This document shows positions 46,153 through 59,200 of a DNA stretch of 64,000 bases, piece by piece. Both the position numbers and the translations under genes were made by a program. This stretch comes from Burkholderia sp. BCC0506. GTDB taxonomy: Bacteria > Pseudomonadota > Gammaproteobacteria > Burkholderiales > Burkholderiaceae. Where the stretch lies: assembly GCF_902833145.1 (NCBI RefSeq), contig NZ_CADFEN010000014.1, positions 168,462 through 232,461 on the forward strand, in the 5' to 3' direction. The notes under the pieces were generated by a model. The model worked only from the letters and a program-made list of their open reading frames with translations. It was not told the origin of the DNA and ran no database searches. Position 1 is the stretch's first letter. Each line of letters starts with the position of its first letter.

Positions 46153-48084
46153 TCAGCCGATCTGCTCGAGTTCCTCCTGCACGGCGAGCCAGTCCGCCTC
46201 GACCGTCTCGAGCCGGGTGTTGACTTCGCCGAGCTTGCGGATCGCTTCGGTCAGTTCCGTCTTGCGTGCCGCCTCGTAGCTCGCCGGATCGGCGACGAAC
46301 GCGTCGAGGCGCGCCTTTTCCGCGTGCAGCGCCTCCATTTCCTTCTCGAGCTTCGTGATGCGGTTCTGCAGCGGCTTCTTCAGCTGCGACAGCCGCTGGC
46401 GTTCCTCGGCCGCCTGGCGCTTCTGATCCTTGCGGTTGACACCCGGATCGGCGCCCGCGGCGGCCGCGCTGTCCGCCTTCGCGGCCGCGCGCTGCTCGGC
46501 CGCGTGCTGCAGCAGCCAGTCGCGGTAGTCGTCGAGGTCGCCGTCGAACGGCTGCAGCCGGTGCTTCGCGACCAGCATGAACTGGTCGGTGGTCGCGCGC
46601 AGCAGGTGACGATCGTGCGACACGAGGATCAGCGTGCCTTCGAATTGCGCGAGCGCCATCGTCAGCGCGTGGCGCGTTTCGAGATCGAGGTGGTTCGTCG
46701 GCTCGTCGAGCAGCAGCAGGTTCGGTTTCTGCCAGATGATCAGCGCCAGCGCGAGGCGCGCTTTTTCGCCGCCCGAGAACGGCCCGACCGGGCTCGTCGC
46801 CATGTCGCCCGAGAAATTGAAGCCGCCGAGGAAGTCGCGCAATTCCTGTTCGCGCGTGTCGGGCGCAAGCCGCGCCAGATGCGCGAGCGGCGAATCGTCC
46901 TCGCGCAGCGTTTCGAGCTGGTGCTGCGCGAAATAGCCGATCGTCAGCCCCTTGCCGTCGCGCACGTGCCCCGACAGCGGCGCGAGCGTGCCGGCCAGCG
47001 TCTTGATCAGCGTCGACTTGCCCTGGCCGTTCGCGCCGAGCAGGCCGATGCGCTGGCCGTTCTGGATCGACAGCGTGACGCGCTCGACGATCGGGATTTC
47101 CGCTCCGTCGTCGGCGTGGTAGCCGCAGCAGACGTCCTCCATCACCATCATCGGGTTCGGCGCCGCATCGGGCGTGCGGAATTCGAACGTGAACGGCGAC
47201 GCGATGTGCGCGGGCGCGATCAGCTCCATCTTCTCGAGCGCCTTCATCCGGCTTTGCGCCTGCTTGGCCTTGGTCGCCTTGGCCTTGAAGCGGTCGACGA
47301 AGCTCTGCAGGTGCTCGATCGTCTTCTGCTGCTTTTCGTACGCGCTTTGCTGCAGCGCCAGTTGCTGGGCACGCAGCACTTCGAATTGCGAGTAGTTGCC
47401 GCCGTAGCGTTTCACCTGGCGGTTTTCAAGATGCAGCGTGACGTTGCAGATCGAATCGAGGAACTCGCGATCGTGCGAGATCACGACGAGCGTGCCGGCG
47501 TAGCGGTGCAGCCAGTCTTCGAGCCAGACGATCGCGTCGAGGTCGAGGTGGTTCGTCGGTTCGTCGAGCAGCAGCAGGTCGGAGCGGCACATGAGTGCCT
47601 GCGCGAGGTTCAGCCGCATGCGCCAGCCGCCGGAGAAGCTTGCGACGGATTCGCGTGTTTGCGCGAGCGTGAAGCCGAGGCCGAGCAGCAGCGCTTCGGC
47701 GCGTGCCGGTGCGGTGTAGCCGTCGGCATCGGCGAACGCCGCATGGGCATCGGCTTCGGCCGCGCCGTCATGCGCGGCCGACGCGGCGGCGATGCGCGCC
47801 TCGATCTCGCGCAGCGCGGTGTCGCCGTCGAGCGTGTAGTCGAGCGCCGAGCGGTCGACGGCCGGCGTTTCCTGCGACACGTGGGCGATCCGCCACGACG
47901 GCGGCATCGAGAAATCGCCTCCGTCGGAATGCAGCTCGCCGCGCAGCACGGAAAACAGCGTCGACTTGCCGGCGCCGTTCGCGCCGATCAAGCCGGCTTT
48001 CTCGCCGGGATTGAGCACGAAGGAGGCCGACTCGAACAGCGGCTTGGTGCCGCGCGCAAGACTGAACTGATTGAAACGGATCAC
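46153..48084 (-). CDS. ABC-F family ATPase (YheS/Uup-like)
   Basis: A 643-residue soluble ATPase with two ABC domains and no membrane part. Walker A motifs GANGAGKST and GANGQGKST, signatures SGGWRMR and SGGEKAR, and Walker B LLLLDEPTNHLDL twice. The interdomain linker is basic and helical (KATKAKQAQSRMKALEKM), as in ribosome-acting ABC-F proteins, and the last 100 residues form a charged coiled coil. Length and C-terminal coil fit YheS best. Likely acts on translating ribosomes. Divergent from the glutathione peroxidase gene. Confidence 0.92.
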   Translation of the reverse strand: MIRFNQFSLARGTKPLFESASFVLNPGEKAGLIGANGAGKSTLFSVLRGELHSDGGDFSMPPSWRIAHVSQETPAVDRSALDYTLDGDTALREIEARIAAASAAHDGAAEADAHAAFADADGYTAPARAEALLLGLGFTLAQTRESVASFSGGWRMRLNLAQALMCRSDLLLLDEPTNHLDLDAIVWLEDWLHRYAGTLVVISHDREFLDSICNVTLHLENRQVKRYGGNYSQFEVLRAQQLALQQSAYEKQQKTIEHLQSFVDRFKAKATKAKQAQSRMKALEKMELIAPAHIASPFTFEFRTPDAAPNPMMVMEDVCCGYHADDGAEIPIVERVTLSIQNGQRIGLLGANGQGKSTLIKTLAGTLAPLSGHVRDGKGLTIGYFAQHQLETLREDDSPLAHLARLAPDTREQELRDFLGGFNFSGDMATSPVGPFSGGEKARLALALIIWQKPNLLLLDEPTNHLDLETRHALTMALAQFEGTLILVSHDRHLLRATTDQFMLVAKHRLQPFDGDLDDYRDWLLQHAAEQRAAAKADSAAAAGADPGVNRKDQKRQAAEERQRLSQLKKPLQNRITKLEKEMEALHAEKARLDAFVADPASYEAARKTELTEAIRKLGEVNTRLETVEADWLAVQEELEQIG

Positions 48085-48220
48085 GGCGGAAATGGCTGGC
48101 CAAAACCGCTATTCTAGACCGCGCGCCGGTCGTGCCGGGCATCGGCCGCTCGGCCGATGCCGCAACGGCGCAATTTCGCCTAGACTCCACGTCGATCCGG
48201 TTTCGTAAAAGGAGTGCCCG

Positions 48221-48700
48221 ATGTCCACCCTGTATTCGTTCAGCGCAGAGACGCTCGCCGGTGCGCCGGTATCGCTCGACGCGTATCGCGGCAAGGTGCT
48301 GCTGATCGTCAATACCGCGAGCGAGTGCGGTTTCACGCCGCAGTACGCCGGTCTGCAGAAGCTGTACGACCAGTACGCGGCGCGCGGCTTCTTCGTGCTC
48401 GGCTTCCCGTGCAACCAGTTCGGCAAGCAGGAGCCGGGCGACGCCGCGCAGATCGGTGCGTTCTGCGAGCGCAACTACGGCGTCACGTTCCCGATGTTCG
48501 CGAAGATCGACGTGAAGGGCGAGCATGCGCATCCGTTGTATCGCTACCTGACCGACGAGGCGCCCGGCATTCTCGGCCTGAAGGCGATCAAGTGGAATTT
48601 CACGAAATTCCTGATCGATCGCGAAGGGCGCATCGTGAAGCGCTACGCGCCGTCCACCAAGCCCGACGAAATCGCCGCGGATATCGACAAGCTGCTGTGA
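48221..48700 (+). CDS. glutathione peroxidase
   Basis: 159 residues of the thioredoxin-fold GPx family. The peroxidatic Cys36 lies in [12 protein letters not shown] (Cys, not selenocysteine). The other catalytic residues are in [13 protein letters not shown] (Gln) and [11 protein letters not shown] (Trp, Asn). Members of this non-selenium group often use thioredoxin as reductant. Cytoplasmic, monocistronic. Confidence 0.94.
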   Translation: MSTLYSFSAETLAGAPVSLDAYRGKVLLIVNTASECGFTPQYAGLQKLYDQYAARGFFVLGFPCNQFGKQEPGDAAQIGAFCERNYGVTFPMFAKIDVKGEHAHPLYRYLTDEAPGILGLKAIKWNFTKFLIDREGRIVKRYAPSTKPDEIAADIDKLL

Positions 48701-48763
48701 CGGCGACGCGCGGCGTACGCCGCGCCGGTGCGGATCGTGCGGGCGCGGCCGTCGCTGCGGCGG

Positions 48764-50203
48764 TTACAGGATCGGCGCGAACAGCCGCGCGACGTGCATC
48801 GCGATGCGCCGCCAGGCGGGCGACTTCCGGTATTCGTCCGCATCGACTTCGTACGCCTGTGCGAAGTCGGCATCGAGCATCGTTTCCACTTCATCGGCGA
48901 ACGCGCGATCGACGGTCATGACCATGACCTCGAAATTGAGGCGGAACGAGCGGTTGTCGAGATTCGCGCTGCCGACCGCCGCCGCGATGCGGTCGATCAG
49001 CACGACCTTCTGGTGCAGGAAGCCGGGCCGGTAGCGGAACACCTTCACGCCCGCATCGACGAGGTCGCGCGCGTAAAGCTTGGACGCCTCGAACACGACA
49101 TAGTGGTCGCGCCGGCTGGGGATCAGGATGCGGACGTCGACGCCGCGCATCACGGCGAGCTTCAGCGCGCAGATCACGGCTTCGTCGGGAACGAGGTACG
49201 GCGTGGTGATCCAGACGCGCTCGCGGGCGGCATTGATCGATTCGACGAAGAACAGCGAACCCGTTTCCTGCTTGTCCGCCGGCCCCATCGGCACCGCGAG
49301 GCAATGCATGCCGTCGCCGGGCTGCGCGGGCGGCGGCAGCGCGATGGGCGGCAGCTTCTGCGTGGCCCAGTGCCAGTCCTCGGCGAACACGTACTGGATG
49401 CTCGCCACCACGGGGCCGCGGATCTCGATGTGGGTGTCGCGCCATGGCGACAGACGCGGCTTCGCGCCGAGATATTCGACGCCGACGTTGTGGCCGCCGA
49501 CGAACGCGCGATTGCCGTCGACGACGACGATCTTGCGATGGTTGCGGAAGTTCAGCTGGAAACGATTGACGAACTTCCGGTTGGTCGCGAACGGATGGAC
49601 CTCGACGCCGCCCCGGCGCAATGCGTCGACGTAGCCGCGCGGCAGATCGAAGCTGCCGATGCTGTCGTACAGCAGGCAGCAGCGCACGCCGGCCGCCGCG
49701 CGCGCGAGCAGCGAGTCGCGCAGCATGCGGCCGAGCGCGTCGTCGCGCACGATGAAGAACTGGACGAGCACGTAGTCGCGCGCGGTGTCGATCGCCGACA
49801 GGATGGCCGAGAACGTCGCGTCGCCGTTCACGAGCGTGCGCACCGAATTGCCGCCGAGGAACGGCATGCCGCCGAGCCGCGTGAGCGCGAGCACGGCGGC
49901 CTGGCCCAGCGCGTCGGCGGCCGGCCCGTCGGTCGCGTCGGCGGTGCGCCACGGCGAGCGCGGCGTGTGCGTGCGCAACATGTCGAGCTCGTGGCGCCGG
50001 GCGTCGACGTAGCCGGAGAATTTGCTGCGGCCGAGGAACAGGTACGGAACGAGCGTCAGGTACGGCATGGCCGTGAGCGACACGGCCCACGCGATCGCGC
50101 CTTGCGACGTGCGCGTGTTCATGATTGCGTGGCATGCCGCAACGATCCCGAGCACGTGGATGGTCAGGATCAGGGTGCCGAGATGTAGCCAGTCGAGGGT
50201 CAT
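48764..50203 (-). CDS. cls: cardiolipin synthase
   Basis: 479 residues. Two N-terminal transmembrane helices are followed by two phospholipase D (HKD) motifs: NHRKIVVVDGNRAFVGG and LHQKVVLIDRIAAAVGSANLDNRS. Makes cardiolipin from phosphatidylglycerol at the inner membrane. Length and membrane helices fit ClsA. It lies 132 bases after prmB on the same strand and may be read from the same transcript. Confidence 0.94.
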   Translation of the reverse strand: MTLDWLHLGTLILTIHVLGIVAACHAIMNTRTSQGAIAWAVSLTAMPYLTLVPYLFLGRSKFSGYVDARRHELDMLRTHTPRSPWRTADATDGPAADALGQAAVLALTRLGGMPFLGGNSVRTLVNGDATFSAILSAIDTARDYVLVQFFIVRDDALGRMLRDSLLARAAAGVRCCLLYDSIGSFDLPRGYVDALRRGGVEVHPFATNRKFVNRFQLNFRNHRKIVVVDGNRAFVGGHNVGVEYLGAKPRLSPWRDTHIEIRGPVVASIQYVFAEDWHWATQKLPPIALPPPAQPGDGMHCLAVPMGPADKQETGSLFFVESINAARERVWITTPYLVPDEAVICALKLAVMRGVDVRILIPSRRDHYVVFEASKLYARDLVDAGVKVFRYRPGFLHQKVVLIDRIAAAVGSANLDNRSFRLNFEVMVMTVDRAFADEVETMLDADFAQAYEVDADEYRKSPAWRRIAMHVARLFAPIL

Positions 50204-50335
50204 GGGCGCGTAAAGGACTCCCGAGCGGACTCCCGAGGGGATTCCGGAGGTCGTGCGGCCGGGCGGCCGCCTACGCGCATCTTACCCAACCGTGCGGCGC
50301 AACGGTGCGCCGCACGGCAGGCGGCCCGGAAACGC

Positions 50336-51244
50336 TCAGGCCTTGCGCGGCAGATCCGACGCCTGGATCAGGAACACGGCGTCGTCGCCGGCGCTGGTGG
50401 GCAGCCACGTGAGTTCGAGGCCGCCGAACGCCGCTTCGACGTGCTCGCGCTCGTTGCCGATCTCGACGACGAGCACGCCGTCGTCATGCAGCCAGCGGTG
50501 TGCGTCGGCGACGATGCGTCGCACGATGTCCATCCCGTCGTCGCCGCCGGCGAGCGCCATCTCCGGCTCGTGCCGGTATTCGGGCGGCAGCGCGGCCATC
50601 GACGCGGCGTTCACGTACGGCGGATTCGTCAGGATCACGTCGTAGCGCGAGCCGGGATCGGTGCGGAACGCGGGCAGCGGGGCGTAGAGGTCGCCGCGGT
50701 GCAGCCCGATGCGATCTTCGAGGCCGTAGTCGCGCACGTTGATTTCCGCGACTTCGAGCGCCTTGTCCGACAGGTCGACCGCGTCGATCTCGGCGTTCGG
50801 GAACGCGCTCGCCGCGAGGATCGCGAGGCAGCCGGAGCCGGTACACAGTTCGAGCACCGCGCCGACCTGCTCGGGATCGGCGACATACGGCTGCAGCCCG
50901 TCGTCGAGCAGTTCGCCGATGAACGAGCGCGGCACGATCACGCGTTCGTCGACGTAGAAGCGGTGGCCATGCATCCATGCTTCATGCGTCAGGTACGCGG
51001 CCGGCACGCGGTCGGTCGCGCGTCGTTCGATCACCGCGAGCACGGCCGCGATTTCGTCGGGCAAGAGGCGCGCGTCGAGGAACGGCTCGAGCGTGTCGAG
51101 CGGCAGATCGAGCGTATGCAGCACGAGGTAGGCCGCCTCGTCGTACGCGTTGTCGGACCCGTGGCCGAACGCGAGCTTCGCTTTCGAGAAGCGCGTGACC
51201 GCGTAGCGCAGCAGGTCGCGAACTGTGGCAAAAGGTGTCGTCAT
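50336..51244 (-). CDS. prmB: ribosomal protein L3 N5-glutamine methyltransferase
   Basis: A 302-residue SAM-dependent methyltransferase. The SAM site is VLELCTGSGCLAILAA and the catalytic NPPY motif is in LTNPPYVN. The N-terminal extension, with RFSKAKLAFGHGSDNAYDEAAYLV, and PAAYLTHEAWMHGHRFYVDERVIVPRS separate PrmB from PrmC. It modifies L3 during ribosome assembly. It is 11 bases after dapE and belongs to the dap transcript. Confidence 0.93.
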   Translation of the reverse strand: MTTPFATVRDLLRYAVTRFSKAKLAFGHGSDNAYDEAAYLVLHTLDLPLDTLEPFLDARLLPDEIAAVLAVIERRATDRVPAAYLTHEAWMHGHRFYVDERVIVPRSFIGELLDDGLQPYVADPEQVGAVLELCTGSGCLAILAASAFPNAEIDAVDLSDKALEVAEINVRDYGLEDRIGLHRGDLYAPLPAFRTDPGSRYDVILTNPPYVNAASMAALPPEYRHEPEMALAGGDDGMDIVRRIVADAHRWLHDDGVLVVEIGNEREHVEAAFGGLELTWLPTSAGDDAVFLIQASDLPRKA

Positions 51245-51255
51245 GCGAGGCTCCG

Positions 51256-52860
<1,605 letters not shown>

Positions 52861-52861
<1 letters not shown>

Positions 52862-53688
52862 CAGTCGCCTCGCAGCAGCTCGTTCAGGCCGACCTTCGCA
52901 CGCGTCTTCGCGTCGACCTTCTTGACGATCACCGCGCAGTACAGGCTGTGCGAGCCGTCCTTCGACGGCAGGTTGCCGGCGACGACGACCGAGCCGGCCG
53001 GGATGCGGCCGTAGCTGACTTCACCCGTCTCGCGGTCGTAGATCTTCGTGCTCTGGCCGAGGTACACGCCCATCGAGATCACCGAGTTTTCCTCGACGAT
53101 CACGCCTTCGACGACTTCCGAGCGCGCGCCGATGAAGCAGTTGTCCTCGATGATGACCGGGTTCGCCTGCAGCGGCTCCAGTACGCCGCCGATGCCGACG
53201 CCGCCCGACAGGTGCACGTTCTTGCCGATCTGCGCGCACGAGCCGACCGTCGCCCACGTGTCGACCATCGTGCCTTCGTCGACGTACGCGCCGATGTTGG
53301 TGTACGACGGCATCAGCACGACGTTCTTCGCGATGAACGAGCCGCGGCGCGCGATGGCCGGCGGCACGACGCGGAAGCCGCCCGCGGCGAAGTCTTCGGC
53401 CGTGTAGTTCGCGAACTTCGACGGCACCTTGTCGTAGAACTGCGAGTAGCCGCCGGCCGGCATCGGCGCGTTGTCCTCCAGGCGGAACGACAGCAGCACG
53501 GCCTTCTTCAGCCACTGGTGGACCGTCCAGTTGCCGTCGATCTTCTCGGCGACGCGCAGCGCGCCTTTGTCGAGCTGCTCGATCGCGTGAGCGACGGCTT
53601 CGCGGACGTCGGCGGGCGCGGCCTTCGGCGACAGCTCGGCGCGGTTTTCCCAGGCGGTATCGATGATTTGCTGAAGTTGTTGCGACAT
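52861..53688 (-). CDS. dapD: 2,3,4,5-tetrahydropyridine-2,6-dicarboxylate N-succinyltransferase
   Basis: 275 residues. The left-handed beta-helix of hexapeptide repeats is visible in [44 protein letters not shown]. Succinylates tetrahydrodipicolinate, the step before dapC. The start at 53688 ([16 protein letters not shown]) matches the family; residues read further upstream are spurious. It is between dapC (44 bases) and the yffB-like gene (overlapping). Confidence 0.97.
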
Positions 53689-53732
53689 GTTCGTTTTCGC
53701 AGGAGATGAATGGAATTGATCGGGATGGACGA

Positions 53733-54965
53733 TTACCGCGCGAGTGAGCGGCAGAAATCGACGATGCGTTGCGCGCCCTCGACGCATTCGGGGGTGCCCG
53801 CGACGAGCGCGATCCGGATGAAATCGCGGCCCGGGTTCGTGCCGTGCGCGTCGCGCGCGAGGTACGAGCCGGGCAGAACCGTCACATTATAGTCGGCGTA
53901 CAGGCGGCGGGCGAACTCGGTGTCCGACAGGCCGGTGCGCGCGACGTTGGCCCACAGGTAGAACGCGGCATCGGGCAGCTTCACGTCGATCACGTCGGCG
54001 AGCATCGGCGTGACCGTGTTGAACTTCTGCAGATACAGCGCGCGGTTCTCGCGCACATGCGCCTCGTCGTTCCACGCGGCGATGCTCGCGTGCTGCCACA
54101 CCGGCGACAGCGCGGCGCCGTGGTACGTGCGGTACAACAGGAATTGCTTCAGCAGCGCGGCGTCGCCGGCGACGAAGCCCGAACGCATGCCCGGCACGTT
54201 CGAGCGCTTCGACAGGCTGGAGAGCATCACGAGCCGCTCGAAGCCGCGGCCGAGGCGGTGTGCGGCCTCGAGGCCGCCGAGCGGCGGCGCCGCTTCGTCG
54301 AAATAGATTTCCGAATAGCACTCGTCGGACGCGATCACGAAACCGTGGCGGTCGGACAGCGCGAACAACTCGCGCCAATCGTCGAGCGTCAGCACGGCGC
54401 CCGTCGGGTTGCCGGGCGAGCACACGTACAGCAGTTGCGTGCGCGCCCACACGTCGTCGGGCACGGCCGCGTAGTCGCACGCGAAGTTGCGCGCCGGGTC
54501 GCTGTTCGCGAAATAGGGTTCGGCACCGGCCAGCAGCGCCGCGCCTTCGTAAATTTGATAGAAAGGATTCGGACAGAGTACGATCGCCTTCTTGCCGTCC
54601 GTGCGCGCTCGCGCGTCGATCACCGTCTGCGCGAGCGAGAACAGCGCCTCGCGCGAACCCGACACCGGCAGCACCTGCGTGGCCGGATCGATCGCCGGCA
54701 GCCCGTAGCGGCGCTCGAGCCAGTGCGCGATCGACGTGCGCAGCGCGTCCGAGCCGGCGGTGGCCGGGTACGACGCGAGGCCGTCGAGCGCGGCCACCAC
54801 GGCGTCTCGGATCAGCGCCGGCGTCGCGTGTTTGGGCTCGCCGATGCCGAAGCTGATCGGTTTGAGGGCGCCGGAAGGCGTCACGTCCTTGAACAGGGCG
54901 CGCAGCTTTTCGAAGGGATAGGGCTGGAGCGAGTCGAGTCGAGGGTTCACGGGCGAAGCGGCCAT
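53733..54965 (-). CDS. dapC: succinyldiaminopimelate transaminase
   Basis: A 410-residue class I PLP aminotransferase. The Schiff-base Lys lies in [19 protein letters not shown], with [12 protein letters not shown] and [13 protein letters not shown] as further cofactor contacts. The text [19 protein letters not shown] and the dap operon position support DapC over a general aspartate aminotransferase. First gene of the minus-strand dap block. The start at 54965 is chosen from family length; the frame runs upstream to 55385 without support. Confidence 0.94.
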
Positions 54966-55122
54966 CGCGGCCGGTTGGAGCGAAAGAAGCGGCGGGCGCG
55001 CCGCGCGGCTGCGAACGGGCGCCGGGGCGCGCGGCTCGCAACGGACGATTATAGCGTGACGGAATGCGGTCACGGCCTGCCGGAACGGCGGCCGGGCCGG
55101 TCGAATAAAGGGTATCGAACAA

Positions 55123-56064
55123 ATGCACAACGCGGTACGCGGCAGCCTGCCGACGCTGGCCATCCTGATCGGCGCGTCGGTATGGGGCCTGATCTGGTAT
55201 CCGCTGCGGATCCTCGCGTCGCTCGGCGTGACGGGCACGCTGGCGAGCGCGCTGACGAGCCTCGTCGCGTTCCTGTTCGTGATCGTCGCGCGGCACCGCG
55301 CGATCGCGACGCTGCGCTGGCATTGGGTGCTGCCGGGCATCGCGGTGACGGCCGGCGTGACGAATCTCGGGTTCGTATGGGGCACGATCCACGGCGAGGT
55401 GCTGCGCGTGATGCTGCTGTTCTACCTGACGCCGGCCTGGACCGCGATCTACGCGCACTTCCTGCTGCGCGAGCGGCTGACCTGGGCCGGCGCGGGGCTC
55501 GCGGCGCTGTCGATCGGCGGCGCGATGCTGATGCTGTGGTCGCCGGCGCTCGGCTTGCCGCTGCCGGCCAACCCGGCCGAATGGGCCGGTCTCGCGGCCG
55601 GGCTGAGCTTCGCGATGAGCAACGTGCTGGTGATCAAGGCGAGCCGCGAGCTGCCCGACATGCGCGCGGAAATGCGCACCGCGACGCTGTTCGGCGGCGC
55701 GGCCGTGTTCGGCGCGATCGCGTCGCTGGTCGAAGGGCTGCCGGCCGCGCCGGCGAGCGGCCAACTGGGCGTGGCCGCGCTGATCGTCGCGGCGATCGGC
55801 GTGACGATGGCGTCGAACAACCTGCTCGTCCAGTACGGCCTCGCGCGCGTGCCGGCGAACCGCGCGTCGATCATCATGCTGTTCGAGATCGTGATCACCG
55901 CGCTGTCGGCGTGGGTGTTCGCGAACGAGCTGCCGAGCGCGCGCGAATGGGCGGGCGGCGCGTGCATCGTGCTCGCGACGTTGCTGTCGAGCCGGGTCCA
56001 TCGTGCCGCGCCCACACCGGACAAACCCGGCGACGGTCGGGACGGCGCACGCGCGATGGTATGA
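55123..56064 (+). CDS. EamA/DMT-family transporter
   Basis: 313 residues with about 10 transmembrane segments and two EamA repeats (about 10-140 and 155-290). Text such as GASVWGLIWYPLRIL and FYLTPAWTAIYAHFLLRERL is typical of drug/metabolite or amino-acid exporters. Substrate is unknown. It is divergent from dapC; smc begins 139 bases downstream, so it may or may not share that transcript. Confidence 0.88.
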   Translation: MHNAVRGSLPTLAILIGASVWGLIWYPLRILASLGVTGTLASALTSLVAFLFVIVARHRAIATLRWHWVLPGIAVTAGVTNLGFVWGTIHGEVLRVMLLFYLTPAWTAIYAHFLLRERLTWAGAGLAALSIGGAMLMLWSPALGLPLPANPAEWAGLAAGLSFAMSNVLVIKASRELPDMRAEMRTATLFGGAAVFGAIASLVEGLPAAPASGQLGVAALIVAAIGVTMASNNLLVQYGLARVPANRASIIMLFEIVITALSAWVFANELPSAREWAGGACIVLATLLSSRVHRAAPTPDKPGDGRDGARAMV

Positions 56065-56203
56065 TGGAAGCCGTTTGCGGGGCCCAACGCTGTATGCGCG
56101 CGGCCCCGTTTTTGAATTCCGGGGCGCGTGGCGCGCAGGGGCTCTCCGGCCCCGCGCCGGGCGGCCCCGTCCGTTTCATACCTTCTTCACATCCGATACC
56201 GCC

Positions 56204-59200
56204 GTGCGTCTGAGCTCGATCAAACTCGCTGGCTTCAAATCCTTCGTCGATCCCACGCATTTCCAGGTTCCGGGCCAGCTCGTCGGCGTGGTCGGCCCGA
56301 ACGGATGCGGCAAGTCCAACATCATCGACGCCGTGCGCTGGGTGCTCGGCGAATCGCGCGCCTCCGAGCTGCGCGGCGAATCGATGCAGGACGTGATCTT
56401 CAACGGTTCGACCGCCCGCAAGCCCGGCAGCCGGGCCAGCGTCGAACTGATCTTCGACAACTCCGACGGCCGCGCGGCCGGGCAGTGGGGCCAGTACGGC
56501 GAGATCGCCGTGAAGCGCGTGCTGACGCGCGACGGCACGTCGAGCTACTACATCAACAACCTGCCGGCGCGCCGCCGCGACATCCAGGACATCTTCCTCG
56601 GCACGGGCCTCGGCCCGCGGGCGTACGCGATCATCGGGCAGGGCATGATCGCGCGGATCATCGAGGCGAAGCCGGAAGAGCTGCGCGTGTTCCTCGAGGA
56701 AGCCGCGGGCGTGTCGAAGTACAAGGAACGCCGCCGCGAAACCGAGAACCGCCTGCACGACACGCGCGAGAACCTGACGCGCGTCGAGGACATCGTGCGC
56801 GAGCTCGGCGCGAACCTCGAAAAGCTCGAGGCGCAGGCGGTGGTCGCGACCAAGTACAAGGAACTCGTCGCCGACGGCGAGGAGAAGCAGCGCCTGTTGT
56901 GGCTGCTGCGCAAGAACGAGGCCGCCGGCGAGCAGCAGAAGCAGCAGCGCGCGATCGAACAGGCGCAGATCGACCTGGAAGCGCAGACGGCGAAGCTGCG
57001 CGAGGTCGAGGCGCAGCTCGAGACGCTGCGGGTCGCGCACTACTCGGCGAGCGACGCGATGCAGGGCGCGCAGGGCGCGCTCTACGAGGCGAACGCCGAG
57101 GTGAGCCGTCTCGAAGCCGAGATCAAGTTCATCGTCGAATCGCGCAATCGCGTGCAGGCGCAGATCGCCGCGCTGAACGCGCAGCGCGAGCAGTGGCGCG
57201 CGCAGGCCGAGAAGGCGCAGGACGAGCTCGAGGAAGCCGAAGAGGCGCGCGCGATCGCCGACGAGAAGGCCGCGCTCGCCGAAGACAACGCGGCCGCGAA
57301 GCACGATGCGCTGCCGGCCCTCGAAGCGAAGTGGCGCGACGCGCAGGCGCAGCTCAACGACGAGCGCGCGCGGATCGCGCAGACCGAACAGTCGCTGAAG
57401 CTCGAAGCCGCGCACCAGCGCAACGCCGACCAGCAGCTCCAGCAGCTTCAGCAGCGCCACGAACGCCTGAAGGCGGAGGCGGGCGGGCTCGACGCGCCGG
57501 ACGAAACGCAGCTCGAAGAGCTGCGCATGCAGCTGGCCGAGCAGGAAGAGATTCTCGCGCAAGCGCAGGCGCGCCTTGCCGATGCACAGGAAACGGTGCC
57601 GCGCCTCGACGGCGAGCGCCGCGCCGCGCAGGAGCGCGTGCAGGCCGAAGCCGCGCAGATCCACCAGCTGGAGGCGCGCCTCGCCGCGCTGAAGCAGCTG
57701 CAGGACAACGTGCAGACCGAGGGCAAGGTACAGCCGTGGCTCGACAAGCACGAGCTCGGCGCGCTGCCGCGTCTGTGGAAGAAGCTGCACGTCGAGGCCG
57801 GCTGGGAAGCGGCGCTCGAGGCAGTGCTGCGCGAGCGTCTCGCCGCGCTCGAAGTGTCGAATCTCGACTGGGTGAAGGCCTTCGCGACCGATGCGCCGCC
57901 CGCGAAGCTCGCGTTCTACGCACCGCCCGCGGCCGGCGAGCCGCCTGCCGCGGTGGCCGGGCTGCGGCCGGTGCTGTCGCTCGTGCGCATCGACGACGCG
58001 GGCATCCGCGCGGTGCTGAACGACTGGCTCGGCAACGTGTACGTCGCCGACGACGTCGCGCAGGCGCTCGCGACGCGCACGCAGCTGCCGGCGGGCGGCG
58101 CGTTCGTCGTCAAGGCCGGCCATATTGTCACGCGCGTCGGCGTACAGCTGTACGCCGCCGATTCGGAGCAGGCCGGGATGCTGGCCCGCCAGCAGGAAAT
58201 CGAGAACCTGACGCGCCAGGTGCGCGCGCAGGCGTTGCTCGCCGACGAAGCGCGTACCGCCGCCGTTCGTGCGGAAGCCGCGCACACGCAGGCCACGCAG
58301 GCGCTGGGCGACGTGCGCGCCCAGGTCGAACGGGCGACGCAGCGCGTGCACGCGCTGCAGATGGACGTGCTGAAGCTCGCGCAGGCGCACGAGCGCTATA
58401 CGCAGCGCAGCACGCAGATTCGCGAGGAACTCGAGGAAATCGGCGCGCAGATCGAAGAGCAGCGTGCGCTGCGCGCGGAGTCGGAAGCGAATTTCGAGCG
58501 CTTCGACGGCGAGCTCGCGGAACTGCAGGCGCGCTTCGAGGACAACCAGCTCGCGTTCGAGTCGCTCGACGAATCGCTGACGCAGGCGCGTCAGGAGGCG
58601 CGCGACCTGGAGCGCGGCGCGAACGACGCGCGCTTCGCCGCGCGCAACGCGGTAACCCGGATCGACGAGCTCAAGCGCACGATCCAGGTGGCGCACGAGC
58701 AGAGCGAGCGCGTCGCCGCGTCGCTGGAAGACGCGCGCGCCGAACTCGAGACGATCAACGAGCAGACCGCGCACACGGGCCTGCAGGACGCGCTCGAGAT
58801 TCGCGCGGTGAAGGAAGAGGCGCTGCAGGCCGCGCGCATCGAGCTCGACGACCTGACCGCGAAGCTGCGCGCGTCCGACGAGCAGCGGCTCGTCGCCGAG
58901 CGCTCGCTGCAGCCGCTGCGCGACCGCATCACCGAACTGCAACTGAAGGAGCAGGCCGCGCGCCTGTCCGTCGAGCAGTTCGCCGAGCAGCTCGCGGCGG
59001 CCGAGGTCGACGAGGCCGCGCTGGCCGCGAAGCTGACGCCGGATCTGAAGCCGTCGTACCTGCAGGGCGAAGTCACGCGCCTGAACAACGCGATCAACGC
59101 GCTCGGCCCGGTGAACATGGCCGCGCTCGACGAGCTGAAGGCCGCGAGCGAGCGCAAGGTGTTCCTCGACGCGCAATCGGCCGACCTGATCGACGCGATC